DNA from: Stictocephala bisonia
Taxonomy: Eukaryota > Arthropoda > Insecta > Hemiptera > Membracidae
Direction of reading: 5' to 3'
Assembly (NCBI GenBank): GCA_035578905.1
Contig: JAQJVL010000528.1
Location: forward strand, 372,001 to 436,000
Length of the DNA: 64,000 nucleotides
The notes under the pieces were generated by a model that did no database searches, had not been told where the DNA came from, and saw only the letters and a list, made by a program, of their open reading frames with translations. Below are positions 1-12,400 of this stretch, piece by piece; the stretch's first letter is position 1, and each line of letters opens with the position of its first letter. The translations under genes and the position numbers were made by a program.

Positions 1-539
1 AAATATAGTATTTATAGTGATATTTTATGTAGTGTTAGTGTTATTCAGTGTAATATATGTGTGTAAGAAATGGCTGTAAATAATAACGATAATTTAATTT
101 TGAGTTGGATTGAAGAGGACGACGATAGTGACCAAAATTACTCATTAACAAAATTACCGTAACAGCAATACGGGTCATTATTCATTTATAAACTGTATTT
201 TGATTTTTAATAATAAAACTTGTCAAAGTAACTGTTAGTTTTTCATACCTGGTACTTTTTATATAATTATTAATTATATGTAAAAACTGTTATTTGATGA
301 AAACTAATTAATATAAATGTAATTTGAAATATAACAAAAATATATTTAAAAACTAACTACAGTAAAGTGTCCTAAATAAAGAACGTCAAGTGTTAGAATT
401 TTTCTATACACGCGACCAAATACGTATGACTAACAGGCGCGACCTCTCCCGGGTTAAAGACATCTCAATGATATTATATAAATCAAATTGCACAAAGTAA
501 GATTAAATACCATAGTAAATTGCTACCATAAATCTAATA
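1..539. other. AT-rich stretch, no gene
   Basis: No gene is supported. A 30-codon ORF with an acidic middle (70-162, plus strand) starts in a short AT-rich context, but it has no recognisable family and no visible splice partner. The stretch lies at the left edge and should still be inside, or downstream of, the minus-strand RabGAP1 gene, whose 3' end was not found. Confidence 0.4.
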
Positions 540-1865
540 CGAGGGTAATTTTTAAAGTAAAAACCGATTGCGCACCGTGCCCGCGCATCTGGTCATGTGA
601 CGACCATTCAAGGGCAGCACTTACTGGCCTGTCTCCATCAACGCCGCCATTACGTTTCACGTCTCTGCTGATGCTGGTTGTGTGATTATACTGCTTTGTT
701 TGTCGCAATGTCAATAAATAATTACGCCGATTAAGAAGTACGCTCAGTTATTCAGTTTTTAAACTCAAAAAATGTTTGTCCTGCTGAAATTCACCAACAG
801 CTTCTCGAAGTTTACGGTGAGGGTGTTATGAATAATGGAAATGTACGAAAATGGTGTAGGCTTTTTAATGAAAGAAGGATAAGTGTTCATGACGAAGAAC
901 GACCTGGACGGCCTAATGCCATCAATGAAGAGTTGGAACAACAAGTTAATGAGGAAATTCGCCAAAATCGGCGCTTCACTATTGATGAACTTAGTCAGAA
1001 GTTTCCCCAAGTTTCAAGATCAGTAGTTTACAACATTGTTACTGACAAACTGCATTACAAAAATATGTGTGCAAAATGGGTGCCAAAAATGTTGACACAA
1101 TAGCACAAAGCAAAGCATATGGCATATTCTTTGTCCTTTTTGGAGCGCTGTCACAGAGATGGCGATGAGTTCTTAAGTCACATTGTGACTGGTGATGAGA
1201 CGTGGGTTGCGTACTATACTCCTGAGACAAAACGTCAATCCAGTGAATGGCATCACTCAAACTCCCCGACGAAACCAAGAAAATTCAAACAAGAACCTTA
1301 AACAAGAAAAATCATGGGGTTTTTGGGACTGAAAGGATATTCTTCTGATAGACTTTCTGCCACGAGGAATGACAATAAATGCTGAAAGATATTGCAAAAC
1401 ATTACTGAAGCTTAGGCGCGCTATTCTAAACCACCGGCGGGGCCTGCTCTCTAGCGGCGTCATTCTGCTTCACGACAACGCTCAGCCTCACGTTGCGGCA
1501 AGAACACAGACGCAACTGAACAAGTTTTGTTGGGAAATACTGGATCATCCACCATACAGTCCTGACTTAGCACCATCGGATTTTCATTTTTTTCCAAAAC
1601 TTAAGGAATTTCTTGGTGGAAAGCGCTTGGAATATGATGATAAAAGAAACAGTTACAAACTGGTTTAACAGTCAGGCGGGAGAGTTCTTTGATGATGGGA
1701 TCCAAAAGCTGGTACCACGACTTCAAAAATGTGTCGATGTTAATGGTGACTACATAGAAAAGTGAAAAAAATGTTCATATTTTAGTTTGTGATATCATTT
1801 ATATCCATAAATAAAGTTTCTCTTACGCTATTTGAAAACGGTTTTTACTTTAAAAATGACCCTCG
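540..1865 (+). mobile_element. mariner element (Tc1/mariner, D34D), decayed
   Basis: This is a 1326-bp DNA transposon of usual mariner size. It has 27-bp terminal inverted repeats (540-566 and 1839-1865, one mismatch, starting CGAGGGT) and a TA target duplication (538-539, 1866-1867). It encodes a mariner-type transposase on the plus strand that is broken by stops and a frameshift, so this copy is not autonomous. Both ends are intact, so it could still be mobilised by a transposase supplied in trans. Confidence 0.92.
708..1765 (+). pseudogene. mariner transposase pseudogene
   Basis: The reading frame starts at ATG 708 but meets TAA at codon 9 (732-734). It resumes through a helix-turn-helix region (828-1103), meets TAG at about 1101, and continues with the mariner signature TGDETW near 1192. 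It stops again at about 1299, carries on with HDNAQPH and YSPDLAPSDF (1369-1650), then shifts frame near 1645 and ends at TGA 1763-1765. All three catalytic aspartates can be read, with exactly 34 residues between the second and third (D34D). At least three stops and one frameshift make it inactive. Confidence 0.88.
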
Positions 1866-2339
1866 TATTTATATAAAATAAACTTGTTGGCACCTAACAG
1901 AAGTTTTGAATTCACATCCCTAGCTCAAGGCAAGGATGGCATGCAGAGTGCATGTGAAGTTATTCCTTAGTCCTCTAAGAACATCTTCTGAAACAAGAAC
2001 CGTTGTCTTAACCTATCCAACTGCTACCGATCATACAGTAGAGAGTCGATTATCTGAAACAATTGGTGCAGAAGGCTGTTTGGATAATCAAATATCACTG
2101 TAAACAGCCTTTTTCTTTGTTGAGGGTAAGGGGAATTGGTGGTGGAACAAAAACACAAAAACATTGATGTACAATCAAACTTTCTGATGGATTGAATGTT
2201 CTTTATAAATTCAGTTATCGTTGAATTCCCGGGAACTAATCTTTATCCACTTGCACTTTGCTAGAAGTCACACTGCACAGCGAACAATAGCACGCAGTTA
2301 AAACAAGAGGGGTAAGGGATGCATAAAAAAATCAATGTG

Positions 2340-2476
2340 ATTTCATTTGATGCATCGAATCGAGGATTTGATTCAGGACTAGTCAAAATATTGATGCATC
2401 AAAAGTAACGTGAAGCATTAATAGTGCCACGATGCAGAAGCAATATTGATGTCGCAAAATTATTCTGATGCATCAA
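2340..2476. repeat. cluster of TGATGCATC palindromes, possible hAT end
   Basis: Three exact TGATGCATC palindromes (2348-2356, 2392-2400, 2466-2474), plus a related GGATGCAT at 2315, lie within 160 bp. Short repeated subterminal motifs of this kind are usual near hAT transposon ends. No transposase or second end was identified. Confidence 0.3.
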
Positions 2477-2760
2477 AATGACCAATTATTTTTAAAAAAG
2501 CCTTTTTAATCAATTATATTTATTGGTTCCTTTTAGAACTAAAAATATTTTGTTTGAAAAAAATATTTTACAATAAAATAGTTATAAAAATATTATTACT
2601 CGAGTTTGTTTTCTTTCCAAGTGGAGAGGGATTAGCGTGATCGGACACAAACCTGATTATATCGCAATAACGAATACAAAGTTCAACCGGTAGATATAAC
2701 TGGTACTGACATGAACATGATATAAGTCCATCAAACAATGTGTAAGGCATTGTAATTTAC

Positions 2761-3840
2761 GTGTGTGCAGCGTACCACGAATCAGTAGAACATTCTCAAA
2801 CACAGAGTCCATATATTTACGTGTGTGCAGCGTACCATGAATCAGTAGAACATTCTCAAACACAGAGTCCATATATTTACGTGTGTGCAGCGTACCACGA
2901 ATCAGTAGAACATTCTCAAACACAGAGTCCATATATTTACGTGTGTGCAGCGTACCACGAATCAGTAGAACATTCTCAAACACAGAGTCCATATATTTAC
3001 GTGTGTGCAGCGTACCACGAATCAGTAGAACATTCTCAAACACAGAGTCCATATATTTACGTGTGTGCAGCGTACCACGAATCAGTAGAACATTCTCAAA
3101 CACAGAGTCCATATATTTACGTGTGTGCAGCGTACCACGAATCAGTAGAACATTCTCAAACACAGAGTCCATATATTTACGTGTGTGCAGCGTACCACGA
3201 ATCAGTAGAACATTCTCAAACACAGAGTCCATATATTTACGTGTGTGCAGCGTACCACGAATCAGTAGAACATTCTCAAACACAGAGTCCATATATTTAC
3301 GTGTGTGCAGCGTACCACGAATCAGTAGAACATTCTCAAACACAGAGTCCATATATTTACGTGTGTGCAGCGTACCACGAATCAGTAGAACATTCTCAAA
3401 CACAGAGTCCATATATTTACGTGTGTGCAGCGTACCACGAATCAGTAGAACATTCTCAAACACAGAGTCCATATATTTACGTGTGTGCAGCGTACCACGA
3501 ATCAGTAGAACATTCTCAAACACAGAGTCCATATATTTACGTGTGTGCAGCGTACCACGAATCAGTAGAACATTCTCAAACACAGAGTCCATATATTTAC
3601 GTGTGTGCAGCGTACCACGAATCAGTAGAACATTCTCAAACACAGAGTCCATATATTTACGTGTGTGCAGCGTACCACGAATCAGTAGAACATTCTCAAA
3701 CACAGAGTCCATATATTTACGTGTGTGCAGCGTACCACGAATCAGTAGAACATTCTCAAACACAGAGTCCATATATTTACGTGTGTGCAGCGTACCACGA
3801 ATCAGTAGAACATTCTCAAACACAGAGTCCATATATTTCA
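2761..3840. repeat. 60-bp tandem satellite, 18 copies
   Basis: Eighteen head-to-tail copies of a 60-bp unit (starting GTGTGTGCAGCGTACCACGA) fill exactly 1080 bp. The copies are identical except for one C-to-T change at 2838 in copy 2 and a changed last two bases in copy 18. Because 60 is a multiple of three, long open frames run through the array: 391 codons on the minus strand (2657-3832), and 363 and 320 codons in two plus frames. None has coding support outside the repeats, so I treat them as array by-products. The homogeneity points to very recent expansion or gene conversion. A collapsed or expanded assembly is also possible. Confidence 0.98.
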
Positions 3841-5040
3841 GTTAGTCGCTAATTATTTTGGAATCCGTATTTGATAAAAAATAATACGTATTGTTGTTGC
3901 CTATTTAATTTGAATAGTGAAATAAATTAAGTTCTTCTATTGTGTTTTTGAATATTGCTGATAACAGTCCGAATATAGCTTTTAACAGTCGAATTTTGCT
4001 GATAACATTCGTTATCGTGACTTTTATTATCACTTCCTGTCTGAGAGAGTACCTGGCATCTACAGTCCATCCTTAACATGATGCATTTTTAACAATTCAC
4101 GTTCGTCAATTTCAATTCCGTTAGTCCGTTGGCACCGTGATCTGAATTCATTACTCAAGATTATTTGTGTTAAGAAAAGTATAATTAAAAAGTTTAATTT
4201 AAATTATAATTAAAAACAACTCTATTAACTTATGTTTTCAACCTTTTTATTGGAAAATATTTCAAATTGAAATTAATATAAAAACTGTCAATGTATTCAA
4301 TAAATTAAATTTTATTGCACATGTTGATAACTGTTTTAATAATTTTAATATATTGGCTAAACAATAATGGATTGTTATACTTAATTAAATCAAAATTAGT
4401 CTTCCTATAAAAAATTCTATAATATGGTGCGTTTTATTTATGTATGCTTATGTAACTTTATATTAATATTTATTTCAGTCAACTCATTGTCAATTAAAAA
4501 ATAAACAATTATATAGCTGTCATAATTTTTCAACAATGATAGTGATTAACCATAATTAAGTTGTATCCCATTATTTTATACGTTATTCTTTTTGCCTATG
4601 AAATATAATATTTTAACTGTAGCAAATTACATTTTGATCATTTTGACCAGTTAAATTTTGATCATTTCCCACAACAGTCAAGTTCATCTATTGGCATTTA
4701 AATTTAATGCAGAGCCATCAACTTTCTTTATTAGTAGCTTTTGCTACATCTGTCCCACTTTTGACTTAGTTATAAGAACATGTTTGGTGTTTAAAAAAAT
4801 GTATTATGCCCTGGAATTCTATTTCAAAATAATTGTGATTTACTGTGCTTTAGGCCTACTTAATTTTGTGAATCCCTTCATGGTACATTCCTTACATTTT
4901 TTTAAATTGCCCTTACTTTTATGTAAAGTTTATATTTATATATTTGTTTTATACATATAATATAAACTAGCAAACATTTCTATGAATATGATCAATAAAT
5001 TTATGTTTTAAATCCTTTCTTTGTACTAGCAAGACATGTA
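3841..5040. other. AT-rich intronic or flanking sequence
   Basis: No gene, exon or classifiable repeat was seen. The 100-codon plus-strand ORF near 4658-4960 is rich in F, Y, I and L, as expected by chance in AT-rich DNA. Confidence 0.5.
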
Positions 5041-6320
5041 CATGTAACAAAAGTTGAGCGTCAAAAATCCGGAATAATTGGGATTTTCAAAATATCTGGA
5101 TTATCGAAATAAACTTGCACGATGTCCATAAGATGTCTTCAACGTAAAAAGAACTTTAAAATCGGCTGTTTTTCACATTAGCGGTTGACAGAAAATAAGG
5201 CGGATGAATGAAACCAATTGTGATTTTTAATATTAAACTGTTTTACTTACAATGTCGTTAACTCTACAATGAATAAACATCAATAATATCCAAATTATCG
5301 TAACACTAAAGTTTACTGTATTGATATACATTTCACATAAAGACTAACTTTTTATATACTTAACCTACTAGTTTTTATTTAGTTTAAAAGGGGATATGTA
5401 GTTGGTCTAGCCAACCCTTGCAACGAAGCCTAAGGCTTTTTGTGCCAATCCCGGTGCCTAATCGTCGTAAAGCTGACAACCCTTGACCAAGTCAAGGAGC
5501 TTCTTCACTAGATTAGTAGTTTCCCACTGTCCCAGAGGTGAGCCTTCAAAAAGTGCTCTTCTTCTGGCACCAATATACCTACTAACCTTGTAACCTACTA
5601 AGTACATTACAATGCATAGCTAAAGGTTTTTAAAAATCTTTTATAGCTTTGTTTCAATGGTAAGAACTGTATGCTTCTTTTCAAACGAAGCCATATTGGT
5701 CACAATTAACCACTACAGTATTTTGTCTACCTATCAATGTAGTTCGTACTTTCTATGTAGTTTGATCGCTGGTCCTGTATATCTGTGTGTGTGTAATCCC
5801 TTTTCTTGTGTACTAAGAATCTAACTATAGTAGCACTTCTGTTCCATTCACGCAGTTTTAGGTTAGGTTACAACTGACTGAAGACTCGGTCATCATGTAT
5901 GATTTCTACCTTCCTAGGTCATCATGTATGATAACTACTTCAAATCATAATGAATGAACTAGTTCACTAAGCTAACTCGTTCACTTGACTCGGTCGTTCG
6001 TGAACTACCCCTACATGTCGCTAAGGCGCATAACTATAGCACACAGTGGACTGTTGAGTCATGTTTAAGAGAGAAGAGTAATTTTTTAAATCTTTTACTG
6101 TAAAATTAAAGTTAGTTTATAAATTTAACGGTACTTTAAGGTAGTTTGATTATAAACTTTGGGTCCTTAAATTTTCTTGGCTCTCATGATACCAATACAT
6201 AGATAGTTATCTACATTTCAATCTGGGTAAAAATTATACAAACTTGTCACCATATAAATCATTTGTCAGCTACCTCGATTTCTAATGCGACAGAAAGTGC
6301 GTAATAAACAAAGAGCCTAC

Positions 6321-6427
6321 CTTGAACAATTCTTCTTCAAGCCTTTTTTTCTCCTCTTGGGTGTGGAGTAAAGTAAATTTAAGTTTTTCAATTTCTGTAG
6401 AGTATTGATCGTCATTGTCTTGGCGAG
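6321..6427 (-). CDS. RabGAP1: RabGAP1 coiled-coil exon (exon 14 as numbered here)
   Basis: Acceptor TTTCAG after a poly-T tract, donor GTAGGC, phase 1 in and phase 0 out. It encodes 36 residues including STEIEKLKFTLLHTQEEKKR followed by LEEELFK, matching the EEKKRLEEE stretch of the RabGAP1 coiled coil. The phase joins directly to exon 13. Relative to vertebrates, roughly 50-80 residues of coiled coil between the two are missing from the window. Confidence 0.78.
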
Positions 6428-9400
6428 CTGAAACAGAAAAAAAAAAAAAAAAACGTTAGTGATGATTTTTACACAAAGTAAATTAACTTTAATCGATACC
6501 AGTTTTCAATAAATTAATATTTTATAATTACTCTATCTGAACTATTTCTACTGTTCATTCATGTTTATATAGATATTAGATATACTCCCTATTACAAAAT
6601 AAAATGTGTAAAACTTCTGAAATAGTCTTCATAAACATTTTGACTAGTTAAATAATTTTATAGTATTACTAGATAAAAAAATGCAAAAGAAAAAAATGTA
6701 AATAAATCAATAAAATAATGTATAAAATTAAAATGGTTAAACAATATGTCATTTAAATATCTTAACAATAAATAAATAGGAATGGAGTCAGGAATTACAA
6801 TACAAAAAATAAATGTAACTACATTTTTCCTTATTGTTATTTCAGCATATAAATTATTATTATCTGATAAAACAATCATTATGGATTTCAATGTTTTAAT
6901 ATCCGTCTACCAACTATAATGTACTGAGAGTCTACTTTTATTCCTGGTGAGACAAAATATACAAGAATAAAGAGTTAGTTACTTACACATAAGGTACTGA
7001 CAACAGAACAAGTAGTGATGTTTGTTCATGAGCGACAGCTGTCTGACTCAGTGTTTAACACTGTCATTACTCACCACAACAATAACTAACTAACTAACGG
7101 TCTGCACTACTGATAGTACTATATACTTGTTATATAACTAATTTATTTGAATGCTTACGCATATTTATTTCAATTTAAAAATGTATATTGAGTTTATTAA
7201 GAGATCAAGAAACTATGTTCTACTATTGATTTTATATTGATACACACACAGATTTCTCATGCAATTCTAAATGTTACATCTCTGTTGATCAGCTGTTTTG
7301 AGGTACAGATTGGAAAGCTAGCGTAGTCCCACGTATTAGTTATTTAAACAAACAGTAGCAGGCAAACCTCACTAACCAAATTTTCATGTTAACCTTTTGA
7401 ACTTCATTTATTTTGCAACACGGTGCCCTGCCACATCCATTTATTTTTTTTAATTTTGCATATATAGATAGTACATACTGTGTTACACACCAAATTATTC
7501 TGTATAATCTGGTTAACATTTTTATGTAATTTATGTACCTTTTACTCAGATAAAAAATATAAATATAAAAAATTTTTTATCAATTATAAAAATTTGTTAT
7601 ATTTAGAGTTTTAGCATAAATTTTTTTCATTTGGCATGAACATCATTAAAACGAGCATTTAATTCTAGACAGAAAAACGCTAATTTTGTTTGGTTTCTAA
7701 AACATATTATAATTTCCATATGCTACTTTATAAAACATTACAAAGCGTTTTCACTAACCAAATTATCATTTTGTAGAATACTCAAGTTTCATGTTACGTA
7801 CATCACAATGTTTTAACTGCTGCAGTTCTGTTTTGTAGTCACACTTGACATACATGCAAGTAGTACTGATACTGGTAACAGTATTTTGTTCAAATACAAA
7901 TATATATATATATAAAACCGTAAACATTTGTCAAACATAGCTTCAATGTTTGTATCATCTAAACTATCTCTACTTGTAGACGCCATAATATTAGTTGTAC
8001 ACGAAAATAGTACACAAATTTACACCATATGCACTTTGATATATTCTAAAAATTAATAATAGTAACTAACAAAATATAATATAAAAACAATGTAAATACT
8101 GTTTACAAACACAACCTAAACACGCAACAGAGAACGTTCAATGTGAAGATGGCAGCTGAAGCTGACTAAAGCTGATTGGTTTAAAATGAAGAAAAAAAAT
8201 ACTACGAAGTTCAAATTAAACACTGAGTGACTCAAAAAACAAGTAAATATTACCACATCAACTATAGACACTTTAAACAATACCTGGAATGAACTGGAAA
8301 TAAAATAAAAGATCGATAACTTATGTCGGACTGAGTCCACCTAAGGAGTGGAACCGGAAAATAGCGATGTCAGACTCAGTTTGCCCATGGAGCTCAAAAG
8401 GTTAAATGAGATATCTATTTGTATGTATTATAATCAAGAGTATTAAAAATACTTATCTACACCAACCTTAATGTACAAAATAATTTACCATCATGAACAT
8501 TTAAAAGACAATTCAAAATCAAAATGTGTCAGTTGATAAAAATATCTTAATTATATAATTATTATTATTCAGATATAAGTTTCCATCACAGCCTTGTGCC
8601 TATTTTAAGACAAATATGAATGTTGACATGAGGGTAGTATGAGTGTGGTTGACCTGTGTGGTCTTGTTACTAATTTTGGAATGTTTCTTTGAAAGAGCCA
8701 TTTATTAAAAACCCAATAGTCAGGAAAACTAAGGGACCTACAGCTTTACATGGAATCCGAACTGCATGGTATTGGTCTGATTTTCATCTAATGAAAAGCC
8801 TGATACTCAGTTCTCTTCCCTAAACCAACATCCGTACCTTAACTACCATCCAACACAAACACTCCTGACTTTTCTAGTAGTGTCCACATTGATGGCAGCC
8901 ATTGAGATGATGCTGTATCGTTATTAAGGGGACTGATCATAGACCTATCGCTTAAAATTTTCACAACACTTTGTCCTTAACACTTTTGCTGCGGTACGGT
9001 CAGACGGAAAAATATTTCGCTGGTGGCTGAAATAAAAAATGTTAAAGAACATTTTACCTCAGGCGAAACACTTGCTTTAACTATGGTCAAAGTTTTACAC
9101 ACCTCAGAATAATTATACGAGTTATTTACATCATTCAAAATGGAATAAATGTACTTGTTAACAACTAGTAAGTGTTGATGAAACAAAATAATGGTTCTAC
9201 CCCTCGAATTTGCCTGGTCCGCCACTGGAGCAGGTGGGCGGCCAGTCGAATTCAACTGGCTAGCAGCGAACGTGTTAAATAACTGGGTACAAAGCAAAAG
9301 TGTTGCAGCGAAGAAGCCACCAGTCACCAGCCATTTTCATAGTTATAATAATTTCTTAAAAACAGTTTTTTTAATTTGCAACGAAATCATCATCGTCATT

Positions 9401-12400
9401 AGCAGTAACAAAGCAAATTAGTCGTTTGACAGAGTCCTCTCATCTCTAGTTATTTCTATCTTCCCATTCTTCCAGTTTTTAATTCTTCTATCAACCTCCT
9501 TCTGAAAGCCCGTGTCTATTTAATAATTTTTTTTTCATAACAATCTATAAGCCTTTATGCTCTTTACCATGACCTTACATCTCTTTTTAGCCTTCTCTAT
9601 TATTTCTAGTTTTTATCTTACTTTTTTCTTATGTTTAATTCATGATGTATCTCTTCTTGTCTCTCCCACGATGCCTCATATGTCCATAATTCTCATGCCT
9701 GTTACCTACTCCTGCCCTTTTGTCACAAAAGTCTCTGATCTTTACCTATATACAGGTAAAATTATGACCTGTAACCTACTTTCTTGCACCTTTCCAGGAT
9801 ATACTTACCCCCACTTCATACTTCCTACAGCGTTCGTGAACATTCCTGCTCGTCTTCCTCCCTATTTACTTCCTTATCATACTTTCCATCCTACCATATG
9901 TCTTATACTATTAAAATTCGTCAATCCTCTTCATCCTTTAGTGTCATATTTTAGAAATTAAAAATAGTAAAGTTAGGCCTTTTTCCGTTACTTTACTACC
10001 ACTTCTTTTTTATCGCAATAATGGTTATGTTAGTTGGCTACTAAAGTTGATCACAAACTGGTAAATCCAATTATAATTTACTGCCGAATGCACTTCCCGT
10101 GTGTAAATTCTTGGAAAGCAAAAAGATAAGGCCAGCAACATCGGACTCGTCGCGGATAAGGAATACCACAGTGGACATAAAAACGTTTGAAGAACAGTTT
10201 TTAGAGCAATAGAATATTTATCAAGCGGTAGTGAATTAACAAAAACAAAAAAGTAGTGGTAGTGAATTAACGGAAAAGATCCTAAAGTCACACAATTTAA
10301 CATTAGTAAATGTTAGGTTTTGCTCGCTATTGAATTTTAAATAGCCAGCTACTAAGGACAACTTAAACTAAGAATATTCTTTTTATATAATACATACACA
10401 TTAATAAAAGGTAAAACAAATTTTATGCACGATAATATATTACAAATTAATAAATAAAAATGTATTGACAGGCACAAAACCATTAATTACTAGTTATCGA
10501 TTAAAAGCCAGGTGTACAAAAATAATGTGTTTAAGCCACTCACGTTTGAGAGCTGATAAGAGGAAACTTTTACAATTTTTATCAGTTAACGGGCGTAACA
10601 ATATGTGATTGGACACAGGTGTTGTTAACTCAGGTGGCAGGCTTGCAGAGTTTATGGTTCGCTAGTTACATGGTTTCTAATCAATTACCATTTTAAAATG
10701 TAGCAACTATAACATTTTATATAAGTTGTTTTTATGTAAAGATTTCATATAAAGTTTTGTTATTTTTTCTATGCTAAATCCAACAGAAAATGTGTCACAA
10801 AGGTCCCTGGAAACAACCACTGTTTAAACACTATGGTCCTATGTTTCATTTGGCAGTAGGCAAAAATTGTCACAAATGTTGCTCTTCAACATGTTGTAAA
10901 TTTTTAAATAGAAATATATATTAGTGTTATTTAAATAAAGCGAAAGACCCCAGCTGGTTCTTTTTTTTCAACACAGTTATTAGATTAGTGCTTCAGAAAG
11001 GAAAGAAATCTTGGAATTACGACCAATAGCAAACTCAACAGTGTTCACAATGAGTCAGTCCCTCACTTAATGACTTGTGTCCAGGGCACTATATATATTG
11101 GGAGAGAAATAAATTAACTGCGTGAAAAACATATTACATATTTTAAAATAGAACTAGTCAAAAAAAAATAATTTCTTGATTTAATTAATTGTACTATTTA
11201 AATTAAAATATGATTTTAAAATGTTTACTGTTATTTATTGAAAACAATAATTTTCTTTTAATTTTAGCTTAGTACGTCTTAATGCTTCAAATAGAAAGTT
11301 TTATTTCCTAACGTATTATGGGAGATATTCTAGCCTTAAATTTTGAACCCAAACGACTTTCATAACTGTAAGGTATTGCTTCCAGTGGTTCGTCAAATAA
11401 AATCCCGGCAACATGGCGGGGGGGAGAGAACAAATCAAGGGCGCAACCTGGGATAGTGTAAAAAAACATTAAAAAAACACACAAAAAACAAGAAAATGTT
11501 AACACTTTAGCTGCCGTGTCAGTCCATTATACCCAACGGCTCTTTGTCTCAGCTAAATGCCATCGGCCCACTATGCCCGACAATCTTATGGTTTTTTTTT
11601 TTATTGTTATTCGACTGGTCTTGCTTTTTTAAAGAAACCTACACTTTACTACAGAGCAAATTTCAAAGTTTTTGGTTAGTTACAAGATTGTTAGTCATAA
11701 AACTTTAAATTTTGGCAGGTTCTACAGGCAAGTTGTCGGGAGTATAGGCCCGACAGACTTATTTAGTGAATTTTGGTATTGAAATAACGTAATACATATT
11801 GAATACTGGATTGCTTTCATTATGCAGTCAGTGTGTAGCCAAACCAGGAAAACAAATTTACCTCAAAATATATCAGGCCGATATGCCCGACAGTTTTTTA
11901 TGTGCCGTATACGCTACTAAAAAACTGTGTCAGGCCCATACTCCCGACATATTTATATACATACTGTTTAATGCCTATTTATGTAGTATTTCTGTACTCA
12001 GAAATGATAGTACAGTAAAAATAATCCATCATTATTTTTTCAAATTTCATAAAAACTTTTGGCAATTTAGAGCTAAAATACTCTAATTAAGGATGGCAGT
12101 TAACGTGTTAAAAAAAACAGTAAAATGAAACCAAATTTCAACACACTAACTTTATTAGTTAAATATATGTACTATAATGTCCTAGGAAACATTCTATTCT
12201 GCGTTTTATGCAGAATAGGTGAACTTGCAGGAAAGTCAGAAACCATAGGCCCGTTAAAACACATTGCGTCAATGTGATCTGGTGGTTATTTTATCAGTGG
12301 TGGTTGATGTGTAGCTGTGGCCTGCCACTATGTCCAACGTTAGTTTTGCTGCTGCAGCCCAAGTACTGGCATACGGAGTTAGGTAAATAATTATACAGAG

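Larger units (their letters stand above)
2036..5318. mobile_element. possible Tigger/pogo-like element carrying the 60-bp satellite
   Basis: The left end, after TA, reads CAGTAGAGAGTCGATTATCT. The right end, read inward on the minus strand, begins CAGTAAACTTTAGTG and is followed by TA. Both ends carry GATTATC/GATAATCC-type subterminal motifs (2048-2090 and about 5060-5110), which are typical of Tigger-like DNA transposons. No transposase frame is seen. The pairing of two weakly matching ends 3.3 kb apart is inference. They could instead belong to two separate remnants flanking the satellite. Confidence 0.25.

Noticed and set aside
70..162. 30-codon acidic ORF as a gene
   Set aside because: Too short and without homologue, splice partner or codon signal. 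Expected by chance.
2657..3832. 391-codon minus-strand ORF made of 20-residue repeats
   Set aside because: It exists only because the satellite unit is 60 bp. There is no flanking coding sequence, splice site or known domain.
2761..3840. CRISPR-like array
   Set aside because: Contiguous identical 60-bp units without unique spacers, in a eukaryotic genome.
5395..5580. Possible small RNA gene or LINE C-terminus in a GC-richer patch
   Set aside because: The minus-strand reading (WETTNLVKKLLDLVKGCQL) is suggestive of a LINE end, but it is short, has a stop and no defining motif.
5740..6015. hAT-like repeat related to 26360-26600
   Set aside because: The two regions share TTAGGTTAGGTTACAA and GAACTCGTTCAC-type strings, but the order and spacing differ and no ends or TSDs could be fixed. 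Noted only as a possible family.
8977..9327. 116-codon minus ORF as a secreted protein (hydrophobic start)
   Set aside because: It lies almost entirely within a TTAA-flanked MITE and spans both its ends.
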